From NCBI RefSeq assembly GCF_008370495.1, contig NZ_VTUX01000008.1, positions 124,001 to 188,000 on the forward strand: a stretch of DNA of 64,000 bases. The letters are read 5' to 3'. Below the pieces are notes generated by a model. It was not told the origin of the DNA and made no database searches. It saw only the letters and a list, made by a program, of their open reading frames with translations. Source of the DNA: Pseudohalioglobus sediminis. GTDB taxonomy: Bacteria; Pseudomonadota; Gammaproteobacteria; Pseudomonadales; Halieaceae. The number at the start of each line of letters is the position of its first letter. Position 1 is the first letter of the stretch. A program made the position numbers and the translations under genes. Below are positions 1 through 9,180 of the stretch, in pieces.

Positions 1-194
1 TTATTGGCGTTGCCATCGAGGTCACCCGAGCCATTGAAGGTGATACCGATCACCGCGCTCTGTGAAGCCGGGCTGCCAACAGCCACACTGGCAAACGCCA
101 GATTATCCGGATTCAGATCCAGGTTGATCTCGGCCGCAGCACCGGCAGAAAATAATCCCATTGCAGCAAAAGCCAGTATTCTTACATGTTTCAT
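1..194 (-). CDS. Secreted protein, N-terminal fragment (3' end off window)
   Basis: Only the first 64 codons are in the window; the gene continues leftward past base 1. The start is the ATG at 194, which opens a clear Sec signal peptide (basic MKHVR, hydrophobic core, cleavage likely after AGAAA near residue 21). The mature part begins EINLDLNPDNLAFASVAVG, and the phrase FASVAVGSPASQSAVIGI resembles the first strands of the choice-of-anchor/ASH-type immunoglobulin-like repeats of secreted bacterial proteins. An extracellular or periplasmic location is inferred. Function is unknown, and too little is present for a family assignment. Confidence 0.6.
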   Translation of the reverse strand, partial: MKHVRILAFAAMGLFSAGAAAEINLDLNPDNLAFASVAVGSPASQSAVIGITFNGSGDLDGNAN

Positions 195-480
195 CGGTAT
201 TCCATCCCCAGAATGCAGGCCGTCAGGCCAGTTAACACAGTACAAATTGTTGCTTCTATTAGTACTTTATAATGTGTAAATATTGATTGAAAGGCCGAAA
301 ACAATCAATATGCACTTTGCCACAAAAGCCGATTCCAGGCGGGCGCCAGGGGCCACTACGTGACCGTGCCTGGCGCCACAGCAGGGCACATTTTCCAGAA
401 GCTGTATCGGAAGAAACAACAGCGGAACACGAGACGCGGTGACGCAGTCCTGACATTTCCGGGATAACGGGCGAACTACC

Positions 481-3063
481 ATGAATTACAGCAGCCTGGC
501 GCTAGCCCTTTTCCTGCCCTGGCTGGTGGGATGGTTGACGCTGACGCTACTGTCGCAGCGCTCGGCAGCACACAACCAGGTCGCGTCCAACCTCGGTTTT
601 GCACTGCCGGTGGGCACAGCACTGCTCTACCTGCTGCTGCGGCTGCAGCACCTTGTTCGCGGCGAGATACAGCTTACTGCCAGCCTGCTGGCGCTGGCAT
701 GCCTCGCCCTGGCACTCGCCACTACAGCAGTTACCCGTCACCGCAGGCTCCCGGAGCTGCGCCCAGTGGCGGTGACAACCGCACCCCGCCAAACCCTGTG
801 GCTGGCGCTGATCCTGCTGCTGCTCATCGGTCACCTTACCCTGGTCACGGTGGAAATCCTGTATCGACCGGTATACCCCTGGGACGCCTGGCTGAACTGG
901 ATGTATCGCGCCAAGGCCTGGTTTTACACTGCCGCCTTCCTGCCAATGGACTCTCCACTGGACTGGAAAGCAGGCAACAGCAGCGCACTCTACAATGTCG
1001 CTGGCAGTCACTATCCAGAGTTTGTGCCGGGCCTGGCGCTGTGGACGGCGCTGGCCCTGGGCCAATGGAGCGACACCCTGGTGAATCTGCCAACTCTGGT
1101 ATGCGGCGTTGCCCTGGCGCTCGCACTGTACGGCGAGTGTCGCCGCGCCGGCACCTCCGCGGTACTGGCTTTGCTCGCCGCTACATCGCTTATTTCCTTA
1201 CCGCTGCTTGGGTCACACCTGGCACTGGCCGGCCAGGCCGACATCTGGATGGCCGCATTTACCGGGCTGGGCTTTATCAAGCTGATTGCGGGATTGCGCG
1301 CCGGGCATACCGGGCCGATCGCCATGGGTTTGCTGCTGATACTGTTCAGCGCGCTGGTAAAGCTGGAGGGACTGGCCTGGTTTTGCGTTGCGCTGTTAAC
1401 CCTCGCCCTGGCGCGATACCCCCGGCTCGCGTCAGCCGCGCTGCTGCTGGCAGCTATCGTGGCCGGTATTGCAGTGGCCGCAGGCGGCCTGTACGCCGAG
1501 TTGCCACTGCTTGGAGGCATCGGCCTCAAGGACGACAGGGTATTCGTGCCCCTGCTCGGCGACTTCGCCGTGCAGGGCGGATACCTGCTGGACGACTACT
1601 GGAGCAACTTTGTGGCGGGCAGCTCCTGGCACCTGCTGTGGCCCCTCCTGCTGCTTTCCGCGCTGGGGGCTATCCGCCTGCGCGGCAGCCCGCTGCGCCG
1701 CGTGGTCCCGGCATTCCTGGCAGCATTCACGCTGGCCCAGGTGCTGATTTTCGGCTTTACCGAACAGGGCCAGTGGGCTGAACACTGGACCGCCATAAAC
1801 CGGCTGCCTCTCCACTTCGCACCGGCCCTGGTGTTCTGCATCGCGCTGGTGGCTCATGAATACATGGCACAGCAGCGCGCCCCGGGGAAAAGGGAGATAG
1901 CGGTGCCGTTGTTGGGCGGATTGGCACTGACAGCCCTTATCTGTGCAGTGACACTGCTGCGCAGTGCAGGCGGCGAGGAACAAGCGGCACTGCGCTTTGA
2001 TGCGGCGCAACTGAACATGGTTTCCGGTGGCGGTTACCTGCGCGATGGCGCCGGGGTGATCAACCGCTTTGACAACAGCATTGCGGTAGTGACAACCGGC
2101 CCGATAGAACTGGACGCGAGAACGCGATCGATAGCCTCTGTGGCAACCATCAGCGACAACTACGGTGAAGGTCGCTTCTTCTGGCGCCGTGGTGATACAC
2201 CGGACGAGTTTTACTCTGTATCCCTCGGCGGACACGGCAGGCACCTGATCAACCTGTCCGCGGAGCCGGAGTGGCGCGGACAGATCATCGAGGTAGGGCT
2301 GTTCTTCGAAAATGGTTGGAACGAACCCATTCGTTTCCGGGAACTGGCGCTGTTGCCATCGACCACCGGGCAACAGTGGCACCTGCTGATGCGCGCCTGG
2401 CATGACCTGCCGCTGTGGTCACAGCGTTCGGTTCACTTCCTGGCCGAGGGCCCGGCGGCGCCAATGCTGTCGCCGGCCCTGTTGATGGTCATCTGGCTCA
2501 CTGCCACCGCGATTATCGCGCTGCTGCTCCCGGCAACACGCTCTCGCGCCGTGTACCCGATACTCACCTGTGCGCTTCTGGCCTGGGCCGCACTGGATGC
2601 GCGCTGGGCCGCGCAGCTGGTAAAACAGACTGGCGTCACCACGGAGCGTTTTAGCGGTAAAGACAGAAACTACCTGGACCTCGGTGACGATCGCGCACTG
2701 TACCAGCTGGCCCGTGCCGCGCTGGCGATAAAACAGCATACCAATGCTCCGGTGCTGCTGATCACCCCGGATGCGTCTCTGGAATTCGAGATGCTGAGAA
2801 CCAAGTACCACCTGCTGCCATCCCCTGCCTATGTGCACTGGGGGAAGCCGATGACCGCAGCGGACATGGGCTATGAACTGGCAATACTGGTGACAGCCAA
2901 TGCCGAACCTGGCCAGGTAGAGCAACACATTCAGCAATTCCAGGAGCGTTTCCAGAGACGCCACGGCCGCAGACCGGTCATCGTGCAGCGCTCGGCCGCC
3001 GGCGTTCTCTTCGCCTTCGAGGACAGCGCATCCCGCCTGCAGAAACGGCCCGGGGATGCCTGA
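481..3063 (+). CDS. Large GT-C-like membrane glycosyltransferase, 860 aa
   Basis: Polytopic inner-membrane protein with many hydrophobic helices over residues 1-490. It then has a hydrophilic, beta-rich periplasmic-looking stretch (about 500-640), two further helices (about 655-710) and a soluble tail. A W-D-A-W motif around residues 134-137 lies in the first large loop, where GT-C enzymes carry their acidic catalytic residues, followed by Y/H-rich loop sequence (GSHYPEF). GT-C proteins transfer sugars from polyprenyl-phosphate donors on the periplasmic face, and a DPM-like GT2 that could make such a donor lies just downstream (4239). The stop is 6 bp before the next start, so this heads a tight operon. 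The exact substrate cannot be read, and the embedded beta-rich domain is unusual for the family. Confidence 0.6.
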   Translation: MNYSSLALALFLPWLVGWLTLTLLSQRSAAHNQVASNLGFALPVGTALLYLLLRLQHLVRGEIQLTASLLALACLALALATTAVTRHRRLPELRPVAVTTAPRQTLWLALILLLLIGHLTLVTVEILYRPVYPWDAWLNWMYRAKAWFYTAAFLPMDSPLDWKAGNSSALYNVAGSHYPEFVPGLALWTALALGQWSDTLVNLPTLVCGVALALALYGECRRAGTSAVLALLAATSLISLPLLGSHLALAGQADIWMAAFTGLGFIKLIAGLRAGHTGPIAMGLLLILFSALVKLEGLAWFCVALLTLALARYPRLASAALLLAAIVAGIAVAAGGLYAELPLLGGIGLKDDRVFVPLLGDFAVQGGYLLDDYWSNFVAGSSWHLLWPLLLLSALGAIRLRGSPLRRVVPAFLAAFTLAQVLIFGFTEQGQWAEHWTAINRLPLHFAPALVFCIALVAHEYMAQQRAPGKREIAVPLLGGLALTALICAVTLLRSAGGEEQAALRFDAAQLNMVSGGGYLRDGAGVINRFDNSIAVVTTGPIELDARTRSIASVATISDNYGEGRFFWRRGDTPDEFYSVSLGGHGRHLINLSAEPEWRGQIIEVGLFFENGWNEPIRFRELALLPSTTGQQWHLLMRAWHDLPLWSQRSVHFLAEGPAAPMLSPALLMVIWLTATAIIALLLPATRSRAVYPILTCALLAWAALDARWAAQLVKQTGVTTERFSGKDRNYLDLGDDRALYQLARAALAIKQHTNAPVLLITPDASLEFEMLRTKYHLLPSPAYVHWGKPMTAADMGYELAILVTANAEPGQVEQHIQQFQERFQRRHGRRPVIVQRSAAGVLFAFEDSASRLQKRPGDA

Positions 3064-3069
3064 TTCGAG

Positions 3070-4242
3070 ATGAAGATACTGCATATTGGCAAGTACTTTC
3101 CGCCCCACCGCGGGGGTATGGAACGCTACCTGAAGGATCTCATGATCGCGCAACAGCGACAGGGCCTGCGCTGCCAGGCGCTGGTGCATCGCTCAGATAT
3201 CTCACTGGCAAACGACGCGGTTGAGCTCAACGGCACAGGCGGCAACATACTGGTGCGCAGGGCGGCGGTATGGCTGCGACTCCTGTTCACCCCGGTCAGC
3301 CCTCTGCTGCCGTTCCTGCTGCAGCGCGCGATCCGTGAGTTCCGGCCTGACGTCCTGCATGTGCATCTTCCCAACCTCTCCTCGACCTGGGTGCTGCTAC
3401 TGCCCTCGGCGCGGCGGATACCGCTGGTGATTCACTGGCACTCGGACATACCCGCATCCGGCAAGAGCAAGGCACTGGGCTTGTTCTATCGACTCTACCG
3501 CCCCCTGGAAAGGGCGTTACTGCGACACAGTCGCGCCATCATCGTCACCTCGCCGCCCTATCTCGAAACCAGTCGACCGCTGCAGGGCTTCCGGGACAAG
3601 TGCCGGGTCATCCCACTGGGCCTGCCCGGCGATGAAATCACAACACACCCGCTTGACGACGCACTGCCGACCCGGGTGCTCGCAGTGGGCCGCCTTACCT
3701 ACTACAAGGGGTTCGAGTACCTGGTCAGGGCGCTGGCTCAGTGCGGCGATACAGTTGTCCACCTGGTGGGCAGCGGCAGCGAGGAGCAGGCGCTGAAAGC
3801 ACTGGCCAGGCAGCTGGATGTCGCGGACCGGATCCACTTCCACGGCGAAGTCGATGACCAGGCCTTGTCGGAAATGTATCAGACCTGCCACTACCTGTGC
3901 CTGCCATCTATCGAACGCACGGAAGCCTTTGGCATGGTGCTGCTGGAAGCCATGCAACAGCAGCGACCGGCCCTGGTCACCACAGTGGCCGGTTCCGGCA
4001 TGACCTGGGTCGTGGATGACGGCAAGACCGGTGTTCACTGTCGGCAGGAGGACCCGCAGGCGCTTGCCGACGCGATGCGAACACTGGGAAATGATCGTGC
4101 TAAACTGCGCCGGCTCGGCGCGAATGCGTACGCCAAATTCCGCCGCAATTTCTGCATCGAGCAATCCGAAAGACAACTGGCGCAACTCTACATGGGTGTG
4201 TGCTCAACGGGTGAAGGGACGGAAAGACCTGGGCAACCATGA
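3070..4242 (+). CDS. Glycosyltransferase family 4
   Basis: A 390-aa cytoplasmic GT-B enzyme. The N-terminus (MKILHIGKYFPPHRGGMERY) is the typical GT4 first strand and glycine-rich acceptor loop. The C-terminal donor domain has VGRLTYYKGFEYL and the EX7E motif with E285 and E293 (TEAFGMVLLEA). It retains its configuration and probably uses a nucleotide-sugar to extend a lipid-linked or surface glycan. It starts 6 bp after the GT-C gene and its last four bases overlap the next start (ATGA), so the genes are probably translationally coupled. The specific sugar is unknown. Confidence 0.85.
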   Translation: MKILHIGKYFPPHRGGMERYLKDLMIAQQRQGLRCQALVHRSDISLANDAVELNGTGGNILVRRAAVWLRLLFTPVSPLLPFLLQRAIREFRPDVLHVHLPNLSSTWVLLLPSARRIPLVIHWHSDIPASGKSKALGLFYRLYRPLERALLRHSRAIIVTSPPYLETSRPLQGFRDKCRVIPLGLPGDEITTHPLDDALPTRVLAVGRLTYYKGFEYLVRALAQCGDTVVHLVGSGSEEQALKALARQLDVADRIHFHGEVDDQALSEMYQTCHYLCLPSIERTEAFGMVLLEAMQQQRPALVTTVAGSGMTWVVDDGKTGVHCRQEDPQALADAMRTLGNDRAKLRRLGANAYAKFRRNFCIEQSERQLAQLYMGVCSTGEGTERPGQP

Positions 4243-4958
4243 CCATGCAGCATGCACACGACCAAGCCGCACTGCCATTCAATGGCGTGGTGATAATTCC
4301 GGCCCTTAACGAGTCGAACAACGTGGGCGCTGTGGTCAGGGAGATTCTCGATCACACATCCCTGCCGGTGGTGGTAATCGATGATGCCAGCACCGACGAC
4401 ACCGCCGCCAGGGCCCGCCTGGCTGGCGCAGAAGTCATCCGGTTACCGCTGCAGCTTGGCGCCTGGGGCGCCACCCAGACAGGCCTTCGCTACGCCCAGG
4501 CGCGCGGATACGACATCGCCATTACCATGGACGCCGATGGCCAGCACGAAGCCTCCCACCTCGCCGAATTGATGCAGCCCGTTATTACCGGCAAGGCCGA
4601 TGTGGCCATTGGCGCCTGCACGGCGCGGGGCTCGCGGATGCGGCGTATCGCCTGGTCGATGATGAAGCGTTCGTCCGGACTTTCCATAGAGGACATCACA
4701 TCAGGCTTCCGGGTTTATAATGCCAGTGCTATCAGCGAACTGGCGCGCAGGCGCGCCACGCTGCTTGAGTACCAGGATATCGGCGTGCTGTTACTGCTGC
4801 TGTCGAAAGGAGCGCGCATTGTCGACGTGGAAGTAGCCATGCCGCCGCGGATCGGTAGTGGTTCCCGGGTCTTTCACTCCTGGCGCACGGTAGCGTATTA
4901 CATGATGTATACGCTGCTGCTTGGGCTATCCAAGCGCAACCCCAGACAGGCATATTGA
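4239..4958 (+). CDS. DPM/DPG-like glycosyltransferase family 2
   Basis: A 239-aa GT-A enzyme. VVIIPALNES is the nucleotide-sugar-binding start, VVVIDDASTDDTA follows, and MDADGQH supplies the metal-binding DXD. These are the hallmarks of dolichyl/polyprenyl-phosphate sugar synthases. No C-terminal membrane anchors are seen, although the tail (YYMMYTLLLGL) is moderately hydrophobic. It probably loads a sugar onto undecaprenyl phosphate for the GT-C enzyme at 481. It overlaps the upstream GT4 gene by 4 bp, and DUF2304 follows after 3 bp, a pairing often seen for this GT2 type. ATG at 4239 is preferred; ATG at 4245 is possible. Confidence 0.85.
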   Translation: MTMQHAHDQAALPFNGVVIIPALNESNNVGAVVREILDHTSLPVVVIDDASTDDTAARARLAGAEVIRLPLQLGAWGATQTGLRYAQARGYDIAITMDADGQHEASHLAELMQPVITGKADVAIGACTARGSRMRRIAWSMMKRSSGLSIEDITSGFRVYNASAISELARRRATLLEYQDIGVLLLLLSKGARIVDVEVAMPPRIGSGSRVFHSWRTVAYYMMYTLLLGLSKRNPRQAY

Positions 4959-4961
4959 GTC

Positions 4962-5354
4962 ATGGTGTCAATTCTCACAGGTTTTATCGGGCTGGCAGTC
5001 GCCGCCGTTATCCTGGTGCTGGTTCGGCGTGACAAGCTGCACGTGAATCACGCATTGGGCTGGGTGCTGGTGGCGGCGGGCTTCGCGCTTATGGGCTTTG
5101 CGCCCGGCGTGTTCGATAGCCTCGCCGGGATTCTGGGCATTCACTACCCACCGACCCTCGCGCTGACCATCGCCATTGCCATCCTGACAGTGAAAATACT
5201 GGCCATGGATATCGAACGCTCACGCAACGAGGTCCGCACACAGCGCCTGATTCAGAAAATGGCGATTCTGGAAAGCGAGCTGTCTGCGCTGCACAGGCGC
5301 AGTGAACCTTCCGGGGAGTCACCTCCGGAGAAGCCTACCTCGATCGACACGTGA
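4962..5354 (+). CDS. DUF2304 family membrane protein
   Basis: A 130-aa protein with three predicted transmembrane helices (residues about 3-20, 28-50 and 60-80), an internal LALTIAIAILTVKILAMDIERSR segment, and a charged coiled-coil C-terminus (about 85-120). This layout matches the DUF2304 family, which is commonly encoded beside DPM-like GT2 enzymes. A role as membrane partner of the GT2 at 4239 is inferred from this context. It is the last gene of the 481-5354 block. No terminator with a T-tract is evident before the convergent small gene at 5400. Confidence 0.75.
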   Translation: MVSILTGFIGLAVAAVILVLVRRDKLHVNHALGWVLVAAGFALMGFAPGVFDSLAGILGIHYPPTLALTIAIAILTVKILAMDIERSRNEVRTQRLIQKMAILESELSALHRRSEPSGESPPEKPTSIDT

Positions 5355-5399
5355 ACGTGCTTGCGCGTCAGTTAAGGCGAAAAAAATACCGCTAGAGCC

Positions 5400-5690
5400 T
5401 TACCTGTCCTCTGCCGACAGCTGCCCCGCTGCTTTTTTCTCCAGCCGCTGCTGCTTGAGATCCCGGCGCAGTTGCTGCTGCTCCTCGCTCAGCACAGCGC
5501 TCATGGCCTTGCGATCCCCGCCTTCATCCCTGATGCTGCGCATTTCCTGCACCTGTTCATCGGTGAGCTCGAGCTGCCGCTGCATATTCGCCAGCCGTTG
5601 GTCGCTGAAAGCGGCAACAGGCTCCTCCGCAATGCCGGCAACCGGCACCATGAGCAGCGAGGTGAAAACCAGGGGAGTGAGTCTTTTCAT
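5400..5690 (-). CDS. Small periplasmic LTXXQ-type protein
   Basis: A 96-aa protein starting at the ATG at 5690, chosen because it begins a signal peptide (MKRLTPLVFTSLLMVPVAGIAEE) whereas upstream codons do not. The mature part is charged and predicted helical, with LELTDEQVQEMRSI matching the LTxxQ motif of the Spy/CpxP group. A second Q/E-rich helix and the ending KKAAGQLSAEDR complete it. Spy/CpxP proteins are periplasmic chaperones or stress sensors; a similar role is only inferred. It is transcribed against the flanking glycan genes and looks like an independent insertion between the two blocks. Confidence 0.6.
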   Translation of the reverse strand: MKRLTPLVFTSLLMVPVAGIAEEPVAAFSDQRLANMQRQLELTDEQVQEMRSIRDEGGDRKAMSAVLSEEQQQLRRDLKQQRLEKKAAGQLSAEDR

Positions 5691-5878
5691 AGTGTCTTTC
5701 CATAGTGCATTCAATGAATGCCGACTCGTTTTTGCCGGCATCGGTGGGTGTGTCTAGAGCAATAGACCATCACCTGGCGTATAATATCCCGAAAATACTT
5801 GAGCGGCCGTTTCACTATCGGCTAACCGGCGAGTAGCCGGCACCGGCCCGGGCAGGAATACCGAGAACCCATCGAAAC

Positions 5879-8020
5879 ATGATCTGGCTTGCATCCTTTC
5901 CCCGTTCCGGCAACACCTATCTGCGCAACATTCTCTATGAGGTGTACGGCCTGCCTTCCAGCACCTTTCATCGCGAAAGCAGCTACCCGATCGACGCGGA
6001 CTTTGCCAGCTATCCCTTCGTTAAAACCCATGAGTTGCCCTCGAGTCTCGACGAATTCGGACGGGACCTGCCTGCTGTGTACCTGGTCAGGGACGGCAGA
6101 GACGCCATCTGCTCCCTCGCCCACCATCGCTCTGACCTCATCGCGCCCGGCTCGGATTATTACCAGAATCTCAAGGAGGCGATTGTCGCCGAGCGGGAGA
6201 GTTTTTTCGGTGGCTGGTCGAAAAACGCCAGTGCCTGGCTCAAGCGCGCGGACCTGGTGATGCGCTACGAAGATCTGGTGGCCGATCCGATCGGCACGGT
6301 GGAAAGGCTGCGCCGATTGTGCGAGTTGCCGGCGGCCAATTCAGCCAGTCTGCCGAGCTTCGAGGCACTCAAACACGGCATACCCAAATACGGTGCCGGG
6401 CATGACCTCGACATTCCCGAGCAGGACAAACAGCGCCGGGCAGCAAAGTTTTTCCGGCGCGGCCAGCCCGGCAGCTGGCAGGACGAGTTACCCGGGGAAC
6501 TCCACGAGCTGTACTGGAGCTACCACGGCGATGTAATGGAACAGTTCGGTTACGCCTACAGCGGGGAAATACTGCCCTGTCATCCCGAGCTTGACCATGA
6601 ACTGGCGCAAAAGCTTGACCAGGAACCCCGGGCCCGACCACAGCAACGCCACCGTGTGCTGATAGAGAGTGCAAAACTGAAATCACCGGATAATGATGGC
6701 GTCAAACGCTATCAGGTCGAGCTGCTGAAGGCGTTGCTGCCGGTTGCCCGCAACCCGGCTTCCTGCTGGCAGATAGACCTGCTCATTGACGGGCAAACCG
6801 TGCCCCTGCAGGACGCCGGCGACCTCATTTTAAACGGCTTCCTGCGTAGTGACCTGGAAACCGAATCTGAAGCGGCGCATCAACCACACCAACCCGGCTT
6901 CTGGCTGCAACTGGAGAGAAAACTGGTGGCGGCGGTCCCACGCCCGGTGGTGGCATTTCTGCAAGCACACAACATCACCGTGCTGCACACAATCTATGAG
7001 GCCATCCGCTCTGTGCTCATCAGCATCGGTGACAGCGGCCTCTACATTGCCAGCCTGGCATCGCGCGTCTCCCGCAAAGCGGACACGCCGGCAGCCGCCG
7101 ACGCGCTCGCAAAATACGACCTCATTCACCTGCCCCTGAAGCAGCATTTCGCGGCCTTTCGCCATGCCAGCAACAGGCTGCTGGTCACCGTGCACGACCT
7201 CACTCACCTGTATTTTCCGCAGTACCATTCGCGCCAGAACATCCGCAATGCGGAGAGAGGCATGCGCTTCCTCTTGCAACGTGGCGCCGACATCATCGCA
7301 ATCTCTGACGCCACCGCGGCAGACACGGTGCGCGCCTATAACGTGGCCGAGAGCCGCGTGCACCGGATTTACGAAGCAGCCGATCGCGGCAAGTTCAACC
7401 ACAGGCCAAACCAGGAGGATGGGCAGCGGGTACGCGAGAAATACGGCCTGCACTTCGACCATCCCTACATTGTCTGCCTGTCCACGCTGGAACCGAGGAA
7501 GAACCTGGAAAACTCGGTGGCGGCCTTCGTACAACTGAAGCAGGAGCGGCCGGATATCGCGCTCAAACTGGTCATTGCTGGCAAAGTCGGCTGGAAGATG
7601 GACCGCTTCCTGCAGTCCCTGCCCACTGCGGGAAACGACATTCACCTTACCGGCTTTGTCGATGACGACGACCTCCCCTACCTGTATTCCAACGCGCTGG
7701 CGATGAGCTACGTGTCCTTCTACGAGGGCTTCGGCCTGCCGCCGCTGGAGGCGATGAGCTGTGGCACACCGGTCGTCTACGGCAACAACAGCGCCATGAT
7801 CGAGGTGGTCGCGACGGGAGGCCTGCCTGCGGATCCGCACAACATCGAAGATATCAAGGCGCAATATCTCAGGCTTTGCCTGGAACCGGGTCTCAGGCCT
7901 GCACTCAGTCGGGCGGCGCTGCGCCAGTCACTGGCTTTCTCCTGGCGGCGCACGGCCATACAGACGCTGGATCTGTACCAGCAGTTGATTGCACAGAGCA
8001 GCACAGGGAGCAAGCAATGA
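5879..8020 (+). CDS. Sulfotransferase-glycosyltransferase 4 fusion protein
   Basis: A 713-aa two-domain protein. Residues 1-240 are a PAPS-dependent sulfotransferase: the 5'-phosphosulfate loop SFPRSGNTYLRN (6-17), the KTH motif around residue 49 and the 3'-phosphate motif VRDGRD (70-75). Residues about 260-713 are a GT4 GT-B domain with the EPRKN signature (STLEPRKNLENS) and EX7E (E616, E624) in YEGFGLPPLE. One polypeptide may thus add a sugar and sulfate to the same growing glycan, though it could be two activities merely tethered. It starts 138 bp after the previous gene region and is followed 67 bp later by the membrane protein at 8088. The fusion is intact, with no frameshift between the domains. 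Confidence 0.85.
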   Translation: MIWLASFPRSGNTYLRNILYEVYGLPSSTFHRESSYPIDADFASYPFVKTHELPSSLDEFGRDLPAVYLVRDGRDAICSLAHHRSDLIAPGSDYYQNLKEAIVAERESFFGGWSKNASAWLKRADLVMRYEDLVADPIGTVERLRRLCELPAANSASLPSFEALKHGIPKYGAGHDLDIPEQDKQRRAAKFFRRGQPGSWQDELPGELHELYWSYHGDVMEQFGYAYSGEILPCHPELDHELAQKLDQEPRARPQQRHRVLIESAKLKSPDNDGVKRYQVELLKALLPVARNPASCWQIDLLIDGQTVPLQDAGDLILNGFLRSDLETESEAAHQPHQPGFWLQLERKLVAAVPRPVVAFLQAHNITVLHTIYEAIRSVLISIGDSGLYIASLASRVSRKADTPAAADALAKYDLIHLPLKQHFAAFRHASNRLLVTVHDLTHLYFPQYHSRQNIRNAERGMRFLLQRGADIIAISDATAADTVRAYNVAESRVHRIYEAADRGKFNHRPNQEDGQRVREKYGLHFDHPYIVCLSTLEPRKNLENSVAAFVQLKQERPDIALKLVIAGKVGWKMDRFLQSLPTAGNDIHLTGFVDDDDLPYLYSNALAMSYVSFYEGFGLPPLEAMSCGTPVVYGNNSAMIEVVATGGLPADPHNIEDIKAQYLRLCLEPGLRPALSRAALRQSLAFSWRRTAIQTLDLYQQLIAQSSTGSKQ

Positions 8021-8087
8021 TTTTCTGCGCGGCACGCGGGGATGCTGGTAAGCTGGCACGCAGGACGCCATTCCCGCTTTCCTGGTT

Positions 8088-9173
8088 GTGCAGATGAAAA
8101 TAGTTCACCACGTGAAGCAATTTTTTGCGTATTGTTCACCGGCTGTTTACGCCGCCAGGGCAACCTACCGCGCCTTTCACCGCCAGCTCAGGCTGATCCT
8201 GCTGCTGAGCGCGCTGTACTCGCTTAGCCAGGCTATCGCGCTGGCGTTGCTCTACCTCCTCATCAGGCAGCTGACCGGTGAGACCAGTGAGCCGCTGTTT
8301 GACCCTGGCCCGTCACTTTCAATGCTGCAATCCGTGCCGGTACTCACCTGCCTGAGCGCCCTGCTGCTGGTTGCCGGGATACAGATCAGGCAGGCCATAC
8401 ATCGCGTCACCATCAGCGCGTCACAGGCCAGTGGGCAACGCGCCGCGGAACTGGGGCTGCTCAGGGCAAGGGAACTGAGTCAGGCGCAGCGTGAGCCGCC
8501 ATTGTCGAGGAAACAGGTCAAATCCATGGTGCTGTTCGTCACCCGGGATGTCCCTTTTGCCTGCGGATTCGCTGCGCGCAGCGCTACCACGCTCGCTTTC
8601 AACCTCATTCTGGTTGCACTGTTGGGTGCGGTCATGGCCTATATCAGTGCCGTTCTCACCGCCGTGCTGTTACTGGTCGGCGCCCTGCTAACGCTGTACC
8701 TGTCGAGATCCTTCAGCAAGGCAGTTCGCAGTAGCGACGAACGCTCCGCCAACATTGCCAACTACCGGGCAGAAGTCGACGCACTGGCCTCCCGCATCAG
8801 TGCAGACACCGATGATGAGCAGGCCACAAACGACAGCCTGCGAACGCTGCTGGCAACCAGCAACGCCAGGCAGCAACTGGTCTCGCGTCTGCAGGAACGC
8901 AATGAGCGCCAGACCGGCGGGCTGCTGGTCGAGTATGCCTACCCTATTGCCATCATCGCCATCGCGATCATCTACAGCCAACTGGATAGTTTTGCGCCCG
9001 ACATCACCGCGCTGGCGTTGTATTTCCTGCTGACTCGACAGGTCATCATCAGCCTGTACAGCTGCGGCAACGTGTTTATGTCGCTGAGCAAGCACCACGG
9101 CACCCTGACCGGCTTCCGTGACTTCATGCGTGACGGCAGGCTACCGCCGAAACACGCTGCCAGGGGAGAATAG
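8088..9173 (+). CDS. ABC-exporter-like membrane domain without ATPase domain
   Basis: A 361-aa polytopic protein with helices at roughly residues 35-60, 80-100, 155-205 (paired) and 285-335. The long cytoplasmic-looking charged loops between them, such as RSFSKAVRSSDERSANIANYRAEVDALASR, resemble the coupling regions of type IV ABC exporters. It ends where such proteins would begin the nucleotide-binding domain, and no Walker A, LSGGQ or Walker B sequence is present here or in the adjacent genes. It may be a degenerate exporter half, may recruit an ATPase encoded elsewhere, or may be a scaffold for the sulfotransferases. It lies 7 bp before the sulfotransferase at 9181, within the same block. 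Confidence 0.55.
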   Translation: MQMKIVHHVKQFFAYCSPAVYAARATYRAFHRQLRLILLLSALYSLSQAIALALLYLLIRQLTGETSEPLFDPGPSLSMLQSVPVLTCLSALLLVAGIQIRQAIHRVTISASQASGQRAAELGLLRARELSQAQREPPLSRKQVKSMVLFVTRDVPFACGFAARSATTLAFNLILVALLGAVMAYISAVLTAVLLLVGALLTLYLSRSFSKAVRSSDERSANIANYRAEVDALASRISADTDDEQATNDSLRTLLATSNARQQLVSRLQERNERQTGGLLVEYAYPIAIIAIAIIYSQLDSFAPDITALALYFLLTRQVIISLYSCGNVFMSLSKHHGTLTGFRDFMRDGRLPPKHAARGE

Positions 9174-9180
9174 CCCGCAC

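Noticed and set aside
1432-2403. Long minus-strand frame inside the GT-C gene, and similar long frames opposite other genes
   Set aside because: These are shadows that follow from high GC and codon bias; their translations are Arg/His/Gln-rich with no domain, and the opposite strand has clear family signatures.
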